DNA from: SCQX01 sp035720945
Lineage (GTDB): Bacteria; Pseudomonadota; Gammaproteobacteria; Burkholderiales; Burkholderiaceae_B
Direction of reading: 5' to 3'
Assembly: GCA_035720945.1 (NCBI GenBank)
Contig: DASTNK010000143.1
Location: forward strand, 1 to 10,943
Length of the DNA stretch: 10,943 bases
A model generated the notes under the pieces. That model searched no databases. It had not been told where the DNA came from and was given only the letters and a program-made list of their open reading frames with translations. Each line of letters starts with the position of its first letter. The first letter of the stretch is position 1. The position numbers and the translations under genes are program-made. Of this stretch, positions 1-7,179 are shown one piece after another.

Positions 1-918
1 GACGACGTGTTCACCTACGAATCCGAGAACCAGGTTTTCCACGCGCCGCGCACGTTGGTGCAACTGGCCGAACTGCGCGCGCAGTATCCAGATGCGCGCA
101 TCCTGGCGGGCAGCACCGATGTGGGGCTGTGGGTGACCAAGCAGATGCGTGATCTGCCGCACCTCATTTATGTGGGCCAGGTCGCCGAACTGCGCGAGAT
201 CCGCGAGGAAGACGGCGCGCTGTACATAGGTGCCGGTGCCTTGCTCGATGACGCGTTTGGCGACCTGCTGCCGCATTTCGGCGAGCTCGACGAACTGGTT
301 CGCCGGTTCGCGTCCCTGCCCATCCGCAACGCGGGAACGCTGGGTGGCAACGTCGCCAACGGCTCGCCCATCGGTGATTCCATGCCCGCGCTCATTGCGC
401 TGGGCACGCGTATTGTGCTGCGGCGCAACAACACGGTTCGCGACATGCCGCTCGAGGACTTTTACCTGGCCTATCAGAAAACGGCGCTCCAGCCCGGTGA
501 GTTCGTCCAGGGCATGCGGGTGCCGCTGCCGGCGGCGGGCCAGCACTTCCGCACATATAAGTTGTCCAAACGTTTTGACCAGGATATTTCGGCGGTGTGC
601 GCGGCGTTCGCCATCGTGCTCGACGGCGAGACCATCCGCGAGGCGCGCATCGCCTTCGGCGGCGTGGCGGCCACACCCCAGCGAGCCAGCCAGGCCGAAC
701 AAGTGTTGGTCGGCCAACCCTGGAACGAGACCACCGCCCTGCGGGCGATGGAAGCGCTGCAACAGGATTACACCCCGTTGTCCGATATGCGCGCCACCAA
801 CGACTACCGGCTTGCCGCGGCCGCCAACCTGCTCTATCGTTTTTATTTGGAGACACGCCCGCTCGACCCGTTGTCCGCGCAGCAAACCAGCGTGTTCGCC
901 CAACCCGTCGACGCCTAG
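1..918 (+). CDS. xdhA: Xanthine dehydrogenase FAD-binding subunit, C-terminal part (5' end outside window)
   Basis: This is the FAD-carrying small subunit of xanthine dehydrogenase, which passes electrons from the molybdenum subunit to NAD+. The frame is open from base 1; the GTG at 7 is an internal valine, and the N-terminal [2Fe-2S] domains expected for this subunit would lie upstream. Visible are a PCMH-type FAD motif LAGSTDVGL (about 103-129), the second flavin motif IRNAGTLGGNVANGSPIGD (about 322-378) and a CO-dehydrogenase-flavoprotein C-terminal domain (about 560-850, including ISAVCAAFAIV). The stop TAG at 916-918 is embedded in the AGGAGG of xdhB, so the two genes are tightly coupled. 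Family assignment is strong; the subunit name follows from the adjacent xdhB and xdhC. Confidence 0.95.
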   Translation, partial: DDVFTYESENQVFHAPRTLVQLAELRAQYPDARILAGSTDVGLWVTKQMRDLPHLIYVGQVAELREIREEDGALYIGAGALLDDAFGDLLPHFGELDELVRRFASLPIRNAGTLGGNVANGSPIGDSMPALIALGTRIVLRRNNTVRDMPLEDFYLAYQKTALQPGEFVQGMRVPLPAAGQHFRTYKLSKRFDQDISAVCAAFAIVLDGETIREARIAFGGVAATPQRASQAEQVLVGQPWNETTALRAMEALQQDYTPLSDMRATNDYRLAAAANLLYRFYLETRPLDPLSAQQTSVFAQPVDA

Positions 919-927
919 GAGGCCGCC

Positions 928-3312
928 ATGAACATTCGATCCGATGCCTTTATGGCCGTGGCCGGGCAATCACAGGCAAAAAGCGCGGCGGGCGCCCCGC
1001 TTCCCCACGAGTCGGCCGCGCTGCACGTGAGCGGCGAAGCCACCTACACGGATGACATCCCCGAGATCCAGGGCACGCTGCATTGCGCGCTCGGTCTGTC
1101 GCAGAAGGCCCACGCGCGCGTCACCGGCATGGATCTCGACGCCGTGCGCCGCGCCCCGGGCGTGGTCGCCGTCCTGACCGCCGCCGATATTCCGGGTGAG
1201 AACAATTGCGGCCCGGTGGTGCACGACGACCCGTTGCTGGCCGATGGCCTGGTTCAGTACATCGGCCAGCCGGTCTACGCCGTCGTCGCGGAAACCCAGG
1301 ACGCCGCGCGTCGGGCGGCGCGTCTGGGCGTATTGCAATATGAAGAGCTGCCGGCGATTCTGTCGCCGCAGCAGGCCAAGGCGGAAAACGCCTCGGTGGT
1401 GCCGCCCATGGCGCTGCGCCGGGGCGATCCGGACGCGGCCATCGCGGCCGCGCCGCACAAGCTCTCCGGCACGTTCGAGTGCAATGGCCAGGAGCAGTTC
1501 TATCTGGAAGGCCAGGTGTCCTACGCCGTGCCGAAGGAAGATCACACGGTTGACGTCATGTGCTCCACGCAACATCCCAGCGAAATGCAGGCGGTGGTCG
1601 CGCACGCGCTGGGCTGGCACTCCCACCAGGTGCGCGTCGAATGCCGGCGCATGGGCGGGGGCTTCGGCGGCAAGGAATCCCAGTCGGCGTTGTTCGCCTG
1701 CGTGTCGGCCATCGGCGCGGTGCGGTTGCGCCGACCGGTCAAGCTGCGCCTCGATCGTGACGACGACTTCATGATCACCGGCAAGCGCCACGGCTTCTAT
1801 TACACCTACGATATCGGCTTCGACGACGACGGGCGCATCCTGGGCGCCAAGGTCGACATGACGCTGCGGTCCGGCTTCTCGGCCGACTTGTCCGAGGCGG
1901 TCGCCACGCGCGCTGTCTGCCACTTCGACAACGCCTATTTCGTGCACGACGTCGACATCAAGGCGATGTGCGGCAAGACCAACAGCCAGTCGAACACGGC
2001 ATTCCGTGGCTTCGGCGGCCCGCAGGGCGCGCTCATGATGGAAGTCATGCTCGACATGATCGCCCGCAAGCTGGGGCGCGATGCGCTGGACGTCCGGCGC
2101 CTGAATTTCTATGGCATCGGCGAGCGCGACACCACGCCTTATGGCGAGGTCGTGGAAGACAATGTCCTGAATCCGCTGGTTGACGAACTCGAGGCCAGCA
2201 GCGACTACCGCGCGCGCCGCGAAGCGGTGCGTGAATTCAACCGCACAAGCCCGGTGCTGAAGAAGGGGCTGGCGCTCACACCGGTGAAGTTCGGCATTTC
2301 CTTCAACGTGCCGGCGTTCAACCAGGCCGGCGCGCTGGTGCATGTCTACCGCGATGGCTCCGCGCTGGTCAATCATGGCGGCACGGAAATGGGCCAGGGG
2401 CTCAACACCAAGGTGGCGCAGATGGCGGCCAGCGCACTGGGCCTCAGCCTGGATCACATGCGCGTCACCGCGACCGACACCAGCAAGATCGCCAACACGT
2501 CCGCCACGGCCGCCTCCACGGGATCCGACTTGAACGGCAAGGCGGCCGAGGATGCCGCCAACCGCATTCGCCGCCGCCTGGCGCAGTTCGCCGCCAAGAA
2601 GTGGGGCGGCGAGGCGGACGACGTGCTGTTCGCCAACAACAGCGTTCAGGTGAATGGTCAGACATTGCCGTTCCGCGAGGTGGTCGAGGCCGCTTACTGG
2701 GACCAGGTGCAGTTGTGGTCGGAAGGGTTCTACGCCACGCCCGGCATCGTCTGGGACAAGAAAACCATGACCGGCCGGCCTTTCTATTACTACGCCTACG
2801 GCGCGGCCGTGTCCGAGGTCATCGTCGACACCCTGACCGGGGAACACAAGCTGCTGCGCGCCGATGCGCTGCATGACGTGGGCCAGTCCATCAACCCGGC
2901 CATCGACATCGGCCAAGTCGAGGGCGGCTTCATTCAAGGCATGGGCTGGCTGACCACCGAGGAACTGTGCTGGAACAAGGATGGGCGCCTCACCACGCAT
3001 GCGCCGTCCACCTACAAGATTCCCGCCGTCAGCGATTGCCCGGCCGACTTCCGCGTGAAGCTGTTTGCCAATCGCAACGTCCGCGACTCGGTCTTCCGCT
3101 CCAAGGCGGTGGGCGAACCGCCGCTGCTGTTGCCGTTCAGCGTGTTCCTTGCCATCCGCGACGCGGTGGCCAGCGTGGCCGATTACGCGTTCGAACCCGA
3201 GCTCAACGCGCCCGCCACGCCCGAAGCCGTGCTGAACGCGGTCGTGGGCGTCCGGCGCCAAGCCGCGGTCGCCAGGGCGGCGGCCGGTTCCAAGGATGCC
3301 GTCCATGCATGA
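928..3312 (+). CDS. xdhB: Xanthine dehydrogenase molybdopterin-binding subunit
   Basis: This catalytic subunit hydroxylates hypoxanthine to xanthine and xanthine to urate at a molybdenum cofactor. The 794-residue length is usual. The start is the ATG 5 bases after a perfect AGGAGG (917-922). Visible in order are the a/b-hammerhead region (GEATYTDDIPEIQGTL), STQ with Gln215, MGGGFGGKE (242-250) with Glu250, Arg328 in ATRAVCHFDNAY, AFRGFGGPQG (358-367) with Arg360, Phe459 in FGISF, GGTEMGQG, and Glu730 in KAVGEPPL. By motif alignment from memory these match bovine Gln767, Glu802, Arg880, Arg912, Phe1009 and Glu1261, so the molybdenum site and substrate pocket look intact and a purine, not aldehyde or CO, is the expected substrate. 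The end overlaps xdhC by 8 bases. Confidence 0.97.
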   Translation: MNIRSDAFMAVAGQSQAKSAAGAPLPHESAALHVSGEATYTDDIPEIQGTLHCALGLSQKAHARVTGMDLDAVRRAPGVVAVLTAADIPGENNCGPVVHDDPLLADGLVQYIGQPVYAVVAETQDAARRAARLGVLQYEELPAILSPQQAKAENASVVPPMALRRGDPDAAIAAAPHKLSGTFECNGQEQFYLEGQVSYAVPKEDHTVDVMCSTQHPSEMQAVVAHALGWHSHQVRVECRRMGGGFGGKESQSALFACVSAIGAVRLRRPVKLRLDRDDDFMITGKRHGFYYTYDIGFDDDGRILGAKVDMTLRSGFSADLSEAVATRAVCHFDNAYFVHDVDIKAMCGKTNSQSNTAFRGFGGPQGALMMEVMLDMIARKLGRDALDVRRLNFYGIGERDTTPYGEVVEDNVLNPLVDELEASSDYRARREAVREFNRTSPVLKKGLALTPVKFGISFNVPAFNQAGALVHVYRDGSALVNHGGTEMGQGLNTKVAQMAASALGLSLDHMRVTATDTSKIANTSATAASTGSDLNGKAAEDAANRIRRRLAQFAAKKWGGEADDVLFANNSVQVNGQTLPFREVVEAAYWDQVQLWSEGFYATPGIVWDKKTMTGRPFYYYAYGAAVSEVIVDTLTGEHKLLRADALHDVGQSINPAIDIGQVEGGFIQGMGWLTTEELCWNKDGRLTTHAPSTYKIPAVSDCPADFRVKLFANRNVRDSVFRSKAVGEPPLLLPFSVFLAIRDAVASVADYAFEPELNAPATPEAVLNAVVGVRRQAAVARAAAGSKDAVHA
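3292..3296 (+). promoter_or_regulatory. Ribosome binding site deciding the xdhC start
   Basis: AAGGA lies 8 bases upstream of the ATG at 3305 and inside the 3' end of xdhB. It abuts the alternative ATG at 3296 and could not serve that one. It therefore favours the shorter XdhC, which overlaps xdhB by 8 bases. Confidence 0.6.
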
Positions 3313-4378
3313 ATGGGTGGAACAGGCGCTGCGCTTGCTGGCTCGCGGCGAGCCGGCGGTGCTGGTGACCGTCGCCAAGGTCCAGGGGTCCACGCCGCGT
3401 GAACCGGGCGCCCGCATGCTGGTGGCCGCGACCCGGCAATGGCAGACCATAGGTGGTGGCCACCTCGAATGGCGCGCGCTGTCCATTGCCCGTCTCATGC
3501 TCCAGAACAAGTCGCGGCAGCGCCAGATCGAGCGCATGGCACTGGGTCCCAGCCTGGGGCAGTGCTGCGGCGGCGTCGCGACGCTGGCGTTCGAGCTGCT
3601 CGGTCAGGCCGACGCAGACTGGTTGAATGACCTGTCCACCCGATTGAAAAGCGGCCAGGCGTCGGTGCGCACCGTGCTGTTTCCCGCCGATGTGTCAGTG
3701 CCGGCTGTGTTGCCCGGCGTGACACTGGCCGCGCCGGAAGCGGCCGGGGTTGTGGAGCAGCCTGGCGAGTCCGGCACCGTGGGCCAGCCTGGCGAATCCT
3801 GTGCTCTCTGGCAGGCGGGCGGGCAACAAGGACTGGCCGAGGTCATCGCGCCGCCCAGGTTCAACATTGTGCTGTTCGGCGCCGGCCACGTCGGCCAGGC
3901 GCTGGTGCGCATCCTGGGCACGTTGCCTTGCACGGTGACATGGGTCGATGAGCGCGATACGCAGTTCCCCGACGACATTCCGGCCAACGTCACGGTGGAA
4001 GACACCGACACGCCCGAGGTGGTGATCGAGCAGGCGCCGCCCGACAGCTATTTCATCGTCATGACGCACAACCACGCGCTCGACCAGCATCTGTGCGAGC
4101 ATATTTTCAAGCGCACCGACTATGCCTGGTTCGGCCTGATCGGTTCGCGCACCAAGCGGCACAAGTTCGCGCACCGCCTGCTGGCCCGCGGCGTGTCCGC
4201 GGAGCGCTTCGAGAAAATGGTGTGCCCTATCGGGATGGCCGGCATCACCGGCAAGCAGCCCGCCGTCATCGCCGTGGCGGTGGTGGCACAGTTGCTGGCC
4301 GAGCATGAGGCGCGGGCCAACACCCTGCAGCCGGATATCTCGGCAACGATAGGCACGCCGGTCACCCCGGCACGATAA
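3305..4378 (+). CDS. xdhC: Xanthine dehydrogenase accessory protein XdhC (molybdenum cofactor sulfuration/insertion)
   Basis: XdhC binds the molybdenum cofactor, protects its sulfurated form and delivers it to the XdhB subunit in the cytoplasm. With the start at 3305 it has 357 residues. That ATG is preferred over the in-frame ATG at 3296 because AAGGA (3292-3296) lies 8 bases before it, whereas it almost touches 3296; MHEWVEQALRLLARGE is also a typical family beginning. The N-terminal XdhC/CoxI domain spans about residues 11-100, with STPREPGARMLV and GQCCGG (85-90), whose cysteines are the usual candidates for cofactor contact. The C-terminal Rossmann-like domain begins near 186 with GAGHVG (192-197), followed by MTHNHALD (253-260) and LIGSRTKRHKF. 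The linker between the domains contains a short tandem repeat, listed separately. The gene starts inside the end of xdhB, suggesting translational coupling. Confidence 0.95.
   Translation: MHEWVEQALRLLARGEPAVLVTVAKVQGSTPREPGARMLVAATRQWQTIGGGHLEWRALSIARLMLQNKSRQRQIERMALGPSLGQCCGGVATLAFELLGQADADWLNDLSTRLKSGQASVRTVLFPADVSVPAVLPGVTLAAPEAAGVVEQPGESGTVGQPGESCALWQAGGQQGLAEVIAPPRFNIVLFGAGHVGQALVRILGTLPCTVTWVDERDTQFPDDIPANVTVEDTDTPEVVIEQAPPDSYFIVMTHNHALDQHLCEHIFKRTDYAWFGLIGSRTKRHKFAHRLLARGVSAERFEKMVCPIGMAGITGKQPAVIAVAVVAQLLAEHEARANTLQPDISATIGTPVTPAR
3752..3805 (+). repeat. Two-copy 27-bp tandem repeat in the xdhC interdomain linker
   Basis: Two consecutive 27-base units encode VEQPGESGT and VGQPGESCA (XdhC residues about 150-167). 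The first 21 bases of each unit, 3752-3772 and 3779-3799, agree at 18 positions. The repeat lies between the N-terminal XdhC domain and the Rossmann-like domain, so it probably lengthens a flexible linker without touching catalysis. The unit keeps the reading frame. It probably arose by slippage or local duplication. Confidence 0.75.
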
Positions 4379-4390
4379 CAATCCGTCCGC

Positions 4391-4402
4391 CCGCCCGGGC
4401 GG
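4391..4402. repeat. 12-bp perfect palindrome in the xdhC-guaD gap
   Basis: The sequence CCGCCCGGGCGG is its own reverse complement and sits in the 42-base gap between xdhC and guaD. It has no unpaired loop and no following T-run, so it is not a convincing terminator and guaD can stay in the operon. It may only reflect GC-rich spacer sequence. Confidence 0.35.
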
Positions 4403-4420
4403 CGTCACTGGAAGAGACTG

Positions 4421-5758
4421 ATGACATCGACACACGCATCGCGCGCGCCCGTCGCGCATGGCCCGCGTACGGCCTATCGGGCGCAATTGCTGTATTTCAA
4501 GCAGGAAGGGCCGCAGACCTATTCCACCGTGCACCTGACGGATGGTTTGCTAGAGGTCGAGAATGGTTGCGTGGCCCGGGTGGGCGACCACGCCGCGCTG
4601 GCCCCCGGTCTGTCACCGGACGTGCAAGTGGTCGACCTGCGCGGCAAACTGATCATGCCGGGTTTCATTGATACCCATATCCACTACCCGCAGACCGACA
4701 TGATCGCCTCGCCCGCGCCCGGTCTGCTGCCGTGGCTGGAAAAGTACACATTCCCGACCGAGAGACGCTTCGAAAACCCCGAGTACGCCGCCGACGTGGC
4801 GCGCTTCTTCCTGGATGAACTCGAACGCTGCGGCACGACCACGGCGCTGGTCTATTGCACGGTGCATCCCGGCTCGGCCGAGGCCTTCTTCGCCGAAAGC
4901 AATGCGCGCAACCTGCGCATGGTGGCGGGCAAGGTGATGATGGACCGGAACTGCCCGGAGTTCCTGCGCGATACGGCGGAATCCGGCGGACGCGACACCG
5001 AGGCCATCATCCAGCGCTGGCACGGCAAGGGACGGCAGATGGCCGCGCTCACGCCACGCTTCGCCCCCACCTCCACCCCCGAGCAGCTGGGGGTATGCGG
5101 CGAACTGGCGCAACGCTATGAAGACGTCTTCATCCAGACCCACGTTGCCGAGAACACCGACGAGGTGAAGTGGGCGCAGGAACTATTTCCCGGACACCGC
5201 AGCTATCTGGACATCTACGATCACTACGGGCTGCTGCGTCGCCGCGCGGTCTACGGCCACTGCGTCTGGCTCGACGACACCGATCGCCGGCGCATGGCCG
5301 AGACCGGCGCCGTCGCCGCGCACTGTCCCACGTCCAACCAATTCCTGGGCAGCGGCCTGTTCGACTTCGCGGCCGCCGAGGCCACCCATATGCCCACGAC
5401 GCTGGCCACCGATGTGGGCGGCGGCTCGTCCTTCTCGATGCTGCAGACCATGAACGAGGCACACAAAGTGGCACGCCTGTCAGGCTACCACCTGAGCGCC
5501 GAGCGCATGTTCTACCTGGCCACCGAGGGCGCCGCGCAAGCGCTCGATCTGGGCGGTCGCATCGGCACGCTGGCCGAGGGCGCCGAAGCCGACTTCGTGG
5601 TGCTGGACCCCCAGGCCACGCCCCTGCTGGCCCGCCGCACGGCTTCCGCCGATTCGCTGGAAGAACTGCTTTTCGCGTTCGCCATGCTGGGCGACGACCG
5701 AGCCGTGCAAGCCACCTACGCCGCAGGCCATTGCCTGCGGACGCGGGCCGCCGCTTGA
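4421..5758 (+). CDS. guaD: Guanine deaminase
   Basis: GuaD hydrolyses guanine to xanthine and ammonia, feeding the xanthine dehydrogenase encoded just upstream. It is a 445-residue amidohydrolase with the family's zinc-site pattern: HIH in PGFIDTHIHYPQTD (His86, His88), QTHVAEN (His241, Glu244), YGHC (His280) and ATDVGGG (Asp331). TPRFAPT (211-217) and the block SPAPGLLPWLEKYTFPTE (97-114) are characteristic of guanine deaminase rather than of other amidohydrolases such as cytosine deaminase. The ATG at 4421 follows GGAAGAG (4410-4416) by 4 bases. The 42-base gap after xdhC and shared orientation indicate the last gene of the xdh operon. It ends 42 bases before the large convergent palindrome. 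Confidence 0.95.
   Translation: MTSTHASRAPVAHGPRTAYRAQLLYFKQEGPQTYSTVHLTDGLLEVENGCVARVGDHAALAPGLSPDVQVVDLRGKLIMPGFIDTHIHYPQTDMIASPAPGLLPWLEKYTFPTERRFENPEYAADVARFFLDELERCGTTTALVYCTVHPGSAEAFFAESNARNLRMVAGKVMMDRNCPEFLRDTAESGGRDTEAIIQRWHGKGRQMAALTPRFAPTSTPEQLGVCGELAQRYEDVFIQTHVAENTDEVKWAQELFPGHRSYLDIYDHYGLLRRRAVYGHCVWLDDTDRRRMAETGAVAAHCPTSNQFLGSGLFDFAAAEATHMPTTLATDVGGGSSFSMLQTMNEAHKVARLSGYHLSAERMFYLATEGAAQALDLGGRIGTLAEGAEADFVVLDPQATPLLARRTASADSLEELLFAFAMLGDDRAVQATYAAGHCLRTRAAA
5721..5740 (+). repeat. Perfect 8-bp hairpin at the 3' end of guaD
   Basis: CCGCAGGC (5721-5728) and GCCTGCGG (5733-5740) are exact inverse complements around a 4-base loop, inside the last codons of guaD (encoding AAGHCLR). 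It would be a stable mRNA hairpin, but no T-run follows. It might protect the 3' end of the xdh-guaD message or be chance in GC-rich coding sequence. Confidence 0.45.
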
Positions 5759-5800
5759 GAAACAGGGCCGCTTGACATCTTCCGCATTTCCGCACCGCAA

Positions 5801-6007
5801 GCTGTCTGTCGGAGTCTGGGCGGGACCGGCGTAAGGCGTGCGCCGGATCTGGCTCGGGAAGGCGGGGGCAGTCGTCGGGCGCTGTCTGAGCAAAACGGCC
5901 AGTCCATTGGACTGACCGTTTTGCGAGTTTCGCCCGACGCCCGCCTGGACGAGACAGATTCGGATGAAGCACGCCGTGCCGGCCCCGCCCAGACTCCGAC
6001 AGACAGC
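5801..6007. repeat. Long imperfect palindrome (about 207 bp) between convergent guaD and lysR
   Basis: This fills most of the 318-base non-coding gap 5759-6076. The outer arms 5801-5824 and 5984-6007 are perfect 24-base inverse complements (GCTGTCTGTCGGAGTCTGGG starts the left arm). Further in, the halves still match with small gaps: CCGGC, then GGCGTGC, then an ATCTG block, GGCGGG and CGTCGGGCG (5873-5881 against 5931-5939), ending in the near-perfect central hairpin 5890-5924. No target-site duplication is visible at the ends (CGCAA on the left, GCCTT on the right). It encodes no convincing protein. It could be a bidirectional terminator region, an old miniature inverted-repeat element, or a genome-wide intergenic repeat; the sequence alone cannot separate these. 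Confidence 0.85.
5890..5924. terminator. Bidirectional rho-independent terminator-like hairpin
   Basis: The arms 5890-5906 (starting GCAAAACGG) and 5908-5924 (ending CCGTTTTGC) pair at 16 of 17 positions around T5907; the realistic loop is 3-5 bases. The A-run before and the T-run after the GC-rich stem are the layout of a bidirectional intrinsic terminator. It lies 131 bases beyond the guaD stop and 152 bases beyond the lysR stop, so it could end both convergent transcripts. The T-run is only four bases and partly within the stem, hence moderate confidence. Confidence 0.6.
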
Positions 6008-6076
6008 GCCTTAAGATAGCAACGGCGGATATTAGCAGCACACCCATTCCCGCAAACACTGGAACGAAGCCCCGCG

Positions 6077-7018
6077 TTACCCCGCCGACTCCGCATCCAC
6101 CCTCACCCCGCATTCACTAAGCAGCCGACGCAACCAACGATGCGCCTCGGAGGAATGATTGCGCTCATGCCACAACTGATAGAAACGCATCGGCGGAAAC
6201 GCGATCGGCGAAGGGATAATCCGCAACGGCAGAATCCGGGAGTAGAACAACGCGAAGTGCTTCGACGTCGTGAAAACCAGATCAGTGCCAGGCAGCAGAT
6301 ACGGCGCCAGATTGAACGACTGCACGATCACCCGTTCATCACGCGTGATACGCTCGGCCGCCAACGCGCTGTCTATCACCCCCCTCTGGCTGATCGAATA
6401 CGGCATCGGCACCACATGCGCCGCGCGGCGGTAGTCATCCACCGTCATGCCTTTTTCAGCCAACGTATGGCCAGCCGACACCAGACAGACAATGTCATCC
6501 TCGAGCAGCATCGACAAATGCATGCGGTCCGGCGGTTCAGGCCAATTGCCGATGACCACATCCAGCTCACCCTCGGCCAGCGAACGCTCGAAATCGAACT
6601 CCGGCCCCAACGCGTGCACAGTCAGAGACGCCTGCGGTGCCATGGCCCGCAACTGCTCCGACACACGTCCCATGAAGACGGGGGCGAGGTAGTCGGGCGA
6701 ACCGATGCGGAAGACCTGCTTGCTGGATTGCGCATCGAAACCTTCCGGCTCGGCGGTCATGCGTTCGATTTCGGCCAATGCCGACCGGGCATGCGAAACC
6801 AGCGACAGCGCCCGCTCGGTGGGCACCATGCCCCCTTTTTCGCGAACCAGAATGGGGTCGCCGAGAATATCGCGCAGATGGCGCAGCGCCACGCTGACAG
6901 CGGGCTGTGACTGATTCAGCTTGAGCGCGACGCGTGACACGCTGCGTTCCGCGACCAGCATGCACAACACCTTGAGAAGATAGGTATCCAACAGCTCATT
7001 GCTGTGTCGGCTCGCCAT
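6077..7018 (-). CDS. LysR-family transcriptional regulator
   Basis: This is a 313-residue DNA-binding regulator with the normal LysR length. The N-terminal winged helix-turn-helix covers about residues 10-70 (VALKLNQSQPAVSVALRHLR, then GDPILVREKGGMVPTERA), followed by a linker helix and an effector-binding domain (about 95-300). The start at 7018 has AGGAG (plus coordinates 7026-7030) seven bases upstream. It is the last gene on the minus strand, 161 bases after alc, and converges on guaD. It is not divergent from any gene here, unlike many LysR regulators, so its targets cannot be read from position. It is flanked by long palindromes on both sides, and its base composition is lower in GC than its neighbours (104 of 180 bases G or C in 6181-6360 by hand count). 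A role in purine regulation is only an inference from location. Confidence 0.9.
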   Translation of the reverse strand: MASRHSNELLDTYLLKVLCMLVAERSVSRVALKLNQSQPAVSVALRHLRDILGDPILVREKGGMVPTERALSLVSHARSALAEIERMTAEPEGFDAQSSKQVFRIGSPDYLAPVFMGRVSEQLRAMAPQASLTVHALGPEFDFERSLAEGELDVVIGNWPEPPDRMHLSMLLEDDIVCLVSAGHTLAEKGMTVDDYRRAAHVVPMPYSISQRGVIDSALAAERITRDERVIVQSFNLAPYLLPGTDLVFTTSKHFALFYSRILPLRIIPSPIAFPPMRFYQLWHERNHSSEAHRWLRRLLSECGVRVDAESAG

Positions 7019-7041
7019 TGAATCGCTCCTGATCCACGATA

Positions 7042-7139
7042 CTGGTGTCCTGTTTGACTGATTCGGCTACTTGTCTTCGGCGCCTGGATTCGCCATGCAT
7101 TCGAATACAAGTGTACGAACCAATCAAACAAGACACCAG
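7042..7139 (-). repeat. 98-bp palindrome / long stem-loop in the alc-lysR gap
   Basis: The outer arms 7042-7064 and 7117-7139 match inversely at 20 of 23 positions (left arm begins CTGGTGTCCTGTTTGAC). After a symmetric 4-base mismatch on each side, ACTTGT (7069-7074) and ACAAGT (7107-7112) pair in the same register, then TTCG (7076-7079) with CGAA (7102-7105). All three outer mismatches become G.U pairs when the minus strand is transcribed, but C.A mismatches on the plus strand. This fits an RNA hairpin in the alc-lysR transcript or lysR leader. It ends 12 bases before the lysR ribosome binding site. No run of U follows, so a simple terminator is unlikely; an attenuator, an RNA-processing site or a mobile-element remnant are alternatives. 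Confidence 0.8.
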
Positions 7140-7179
7140 AGCCCCGTCCATGCCAGTTCTGTTGGGGCGGGTCCGGTCT

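Noticed and set aside
970..3537. A very long minus-strand open frame (855 residues) opposite xdhB.
   Set aside because: It is antisense to a gene with complete catalytic motifs; GC-rich codon bias keeps the opposite frame open. The translation is rich in repeated R, G, A, H and V with no recognisable domain.
5796..6012. Target-site duplications around the 207-bp palindrome, which would prove a transposable element.
   Set aside because: The flanking five bases (CGCAA and GCCTT) do not match, and no transposase fragment is present.
5130..6113. A minus-strand open frame (327 residues) covering the end of guaD and the palindrome.
   Set aside because: It crosses guaD antisense and then the inverted repeat; its arginine- and proline-rich translation looks like a shadow frame.
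6140..6910. A plus-strand open frame (256 residues) opposite lysR.
   Set aside because: The minus strand encodes a complete LysR protein with a good ribosome binding site; this frame has neither a site nor a recognisable domain.
7051..7066. A fourth GntR-like site (TGTTTGACTGATTCGG) inside the alc-lysR palindrome.
   Set aside because: It resembles the 10130-10189 sites only if gaps are allowed, which is too weak to claim.
5801..7139. The two palindromes around lysR as terminal repeats of one composite element.
   Set aside because: Their arms share no clear sequence similarity (GCTGTCTGTCGG against CTGGTGTCCTG), so they do not form a repeat pair.
7141..7168. GCCCC/GGGGC inverted repeat just after alc as a terminator.
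   Set aside because: It is a five-base stem with an 18-base loop and no T-run.
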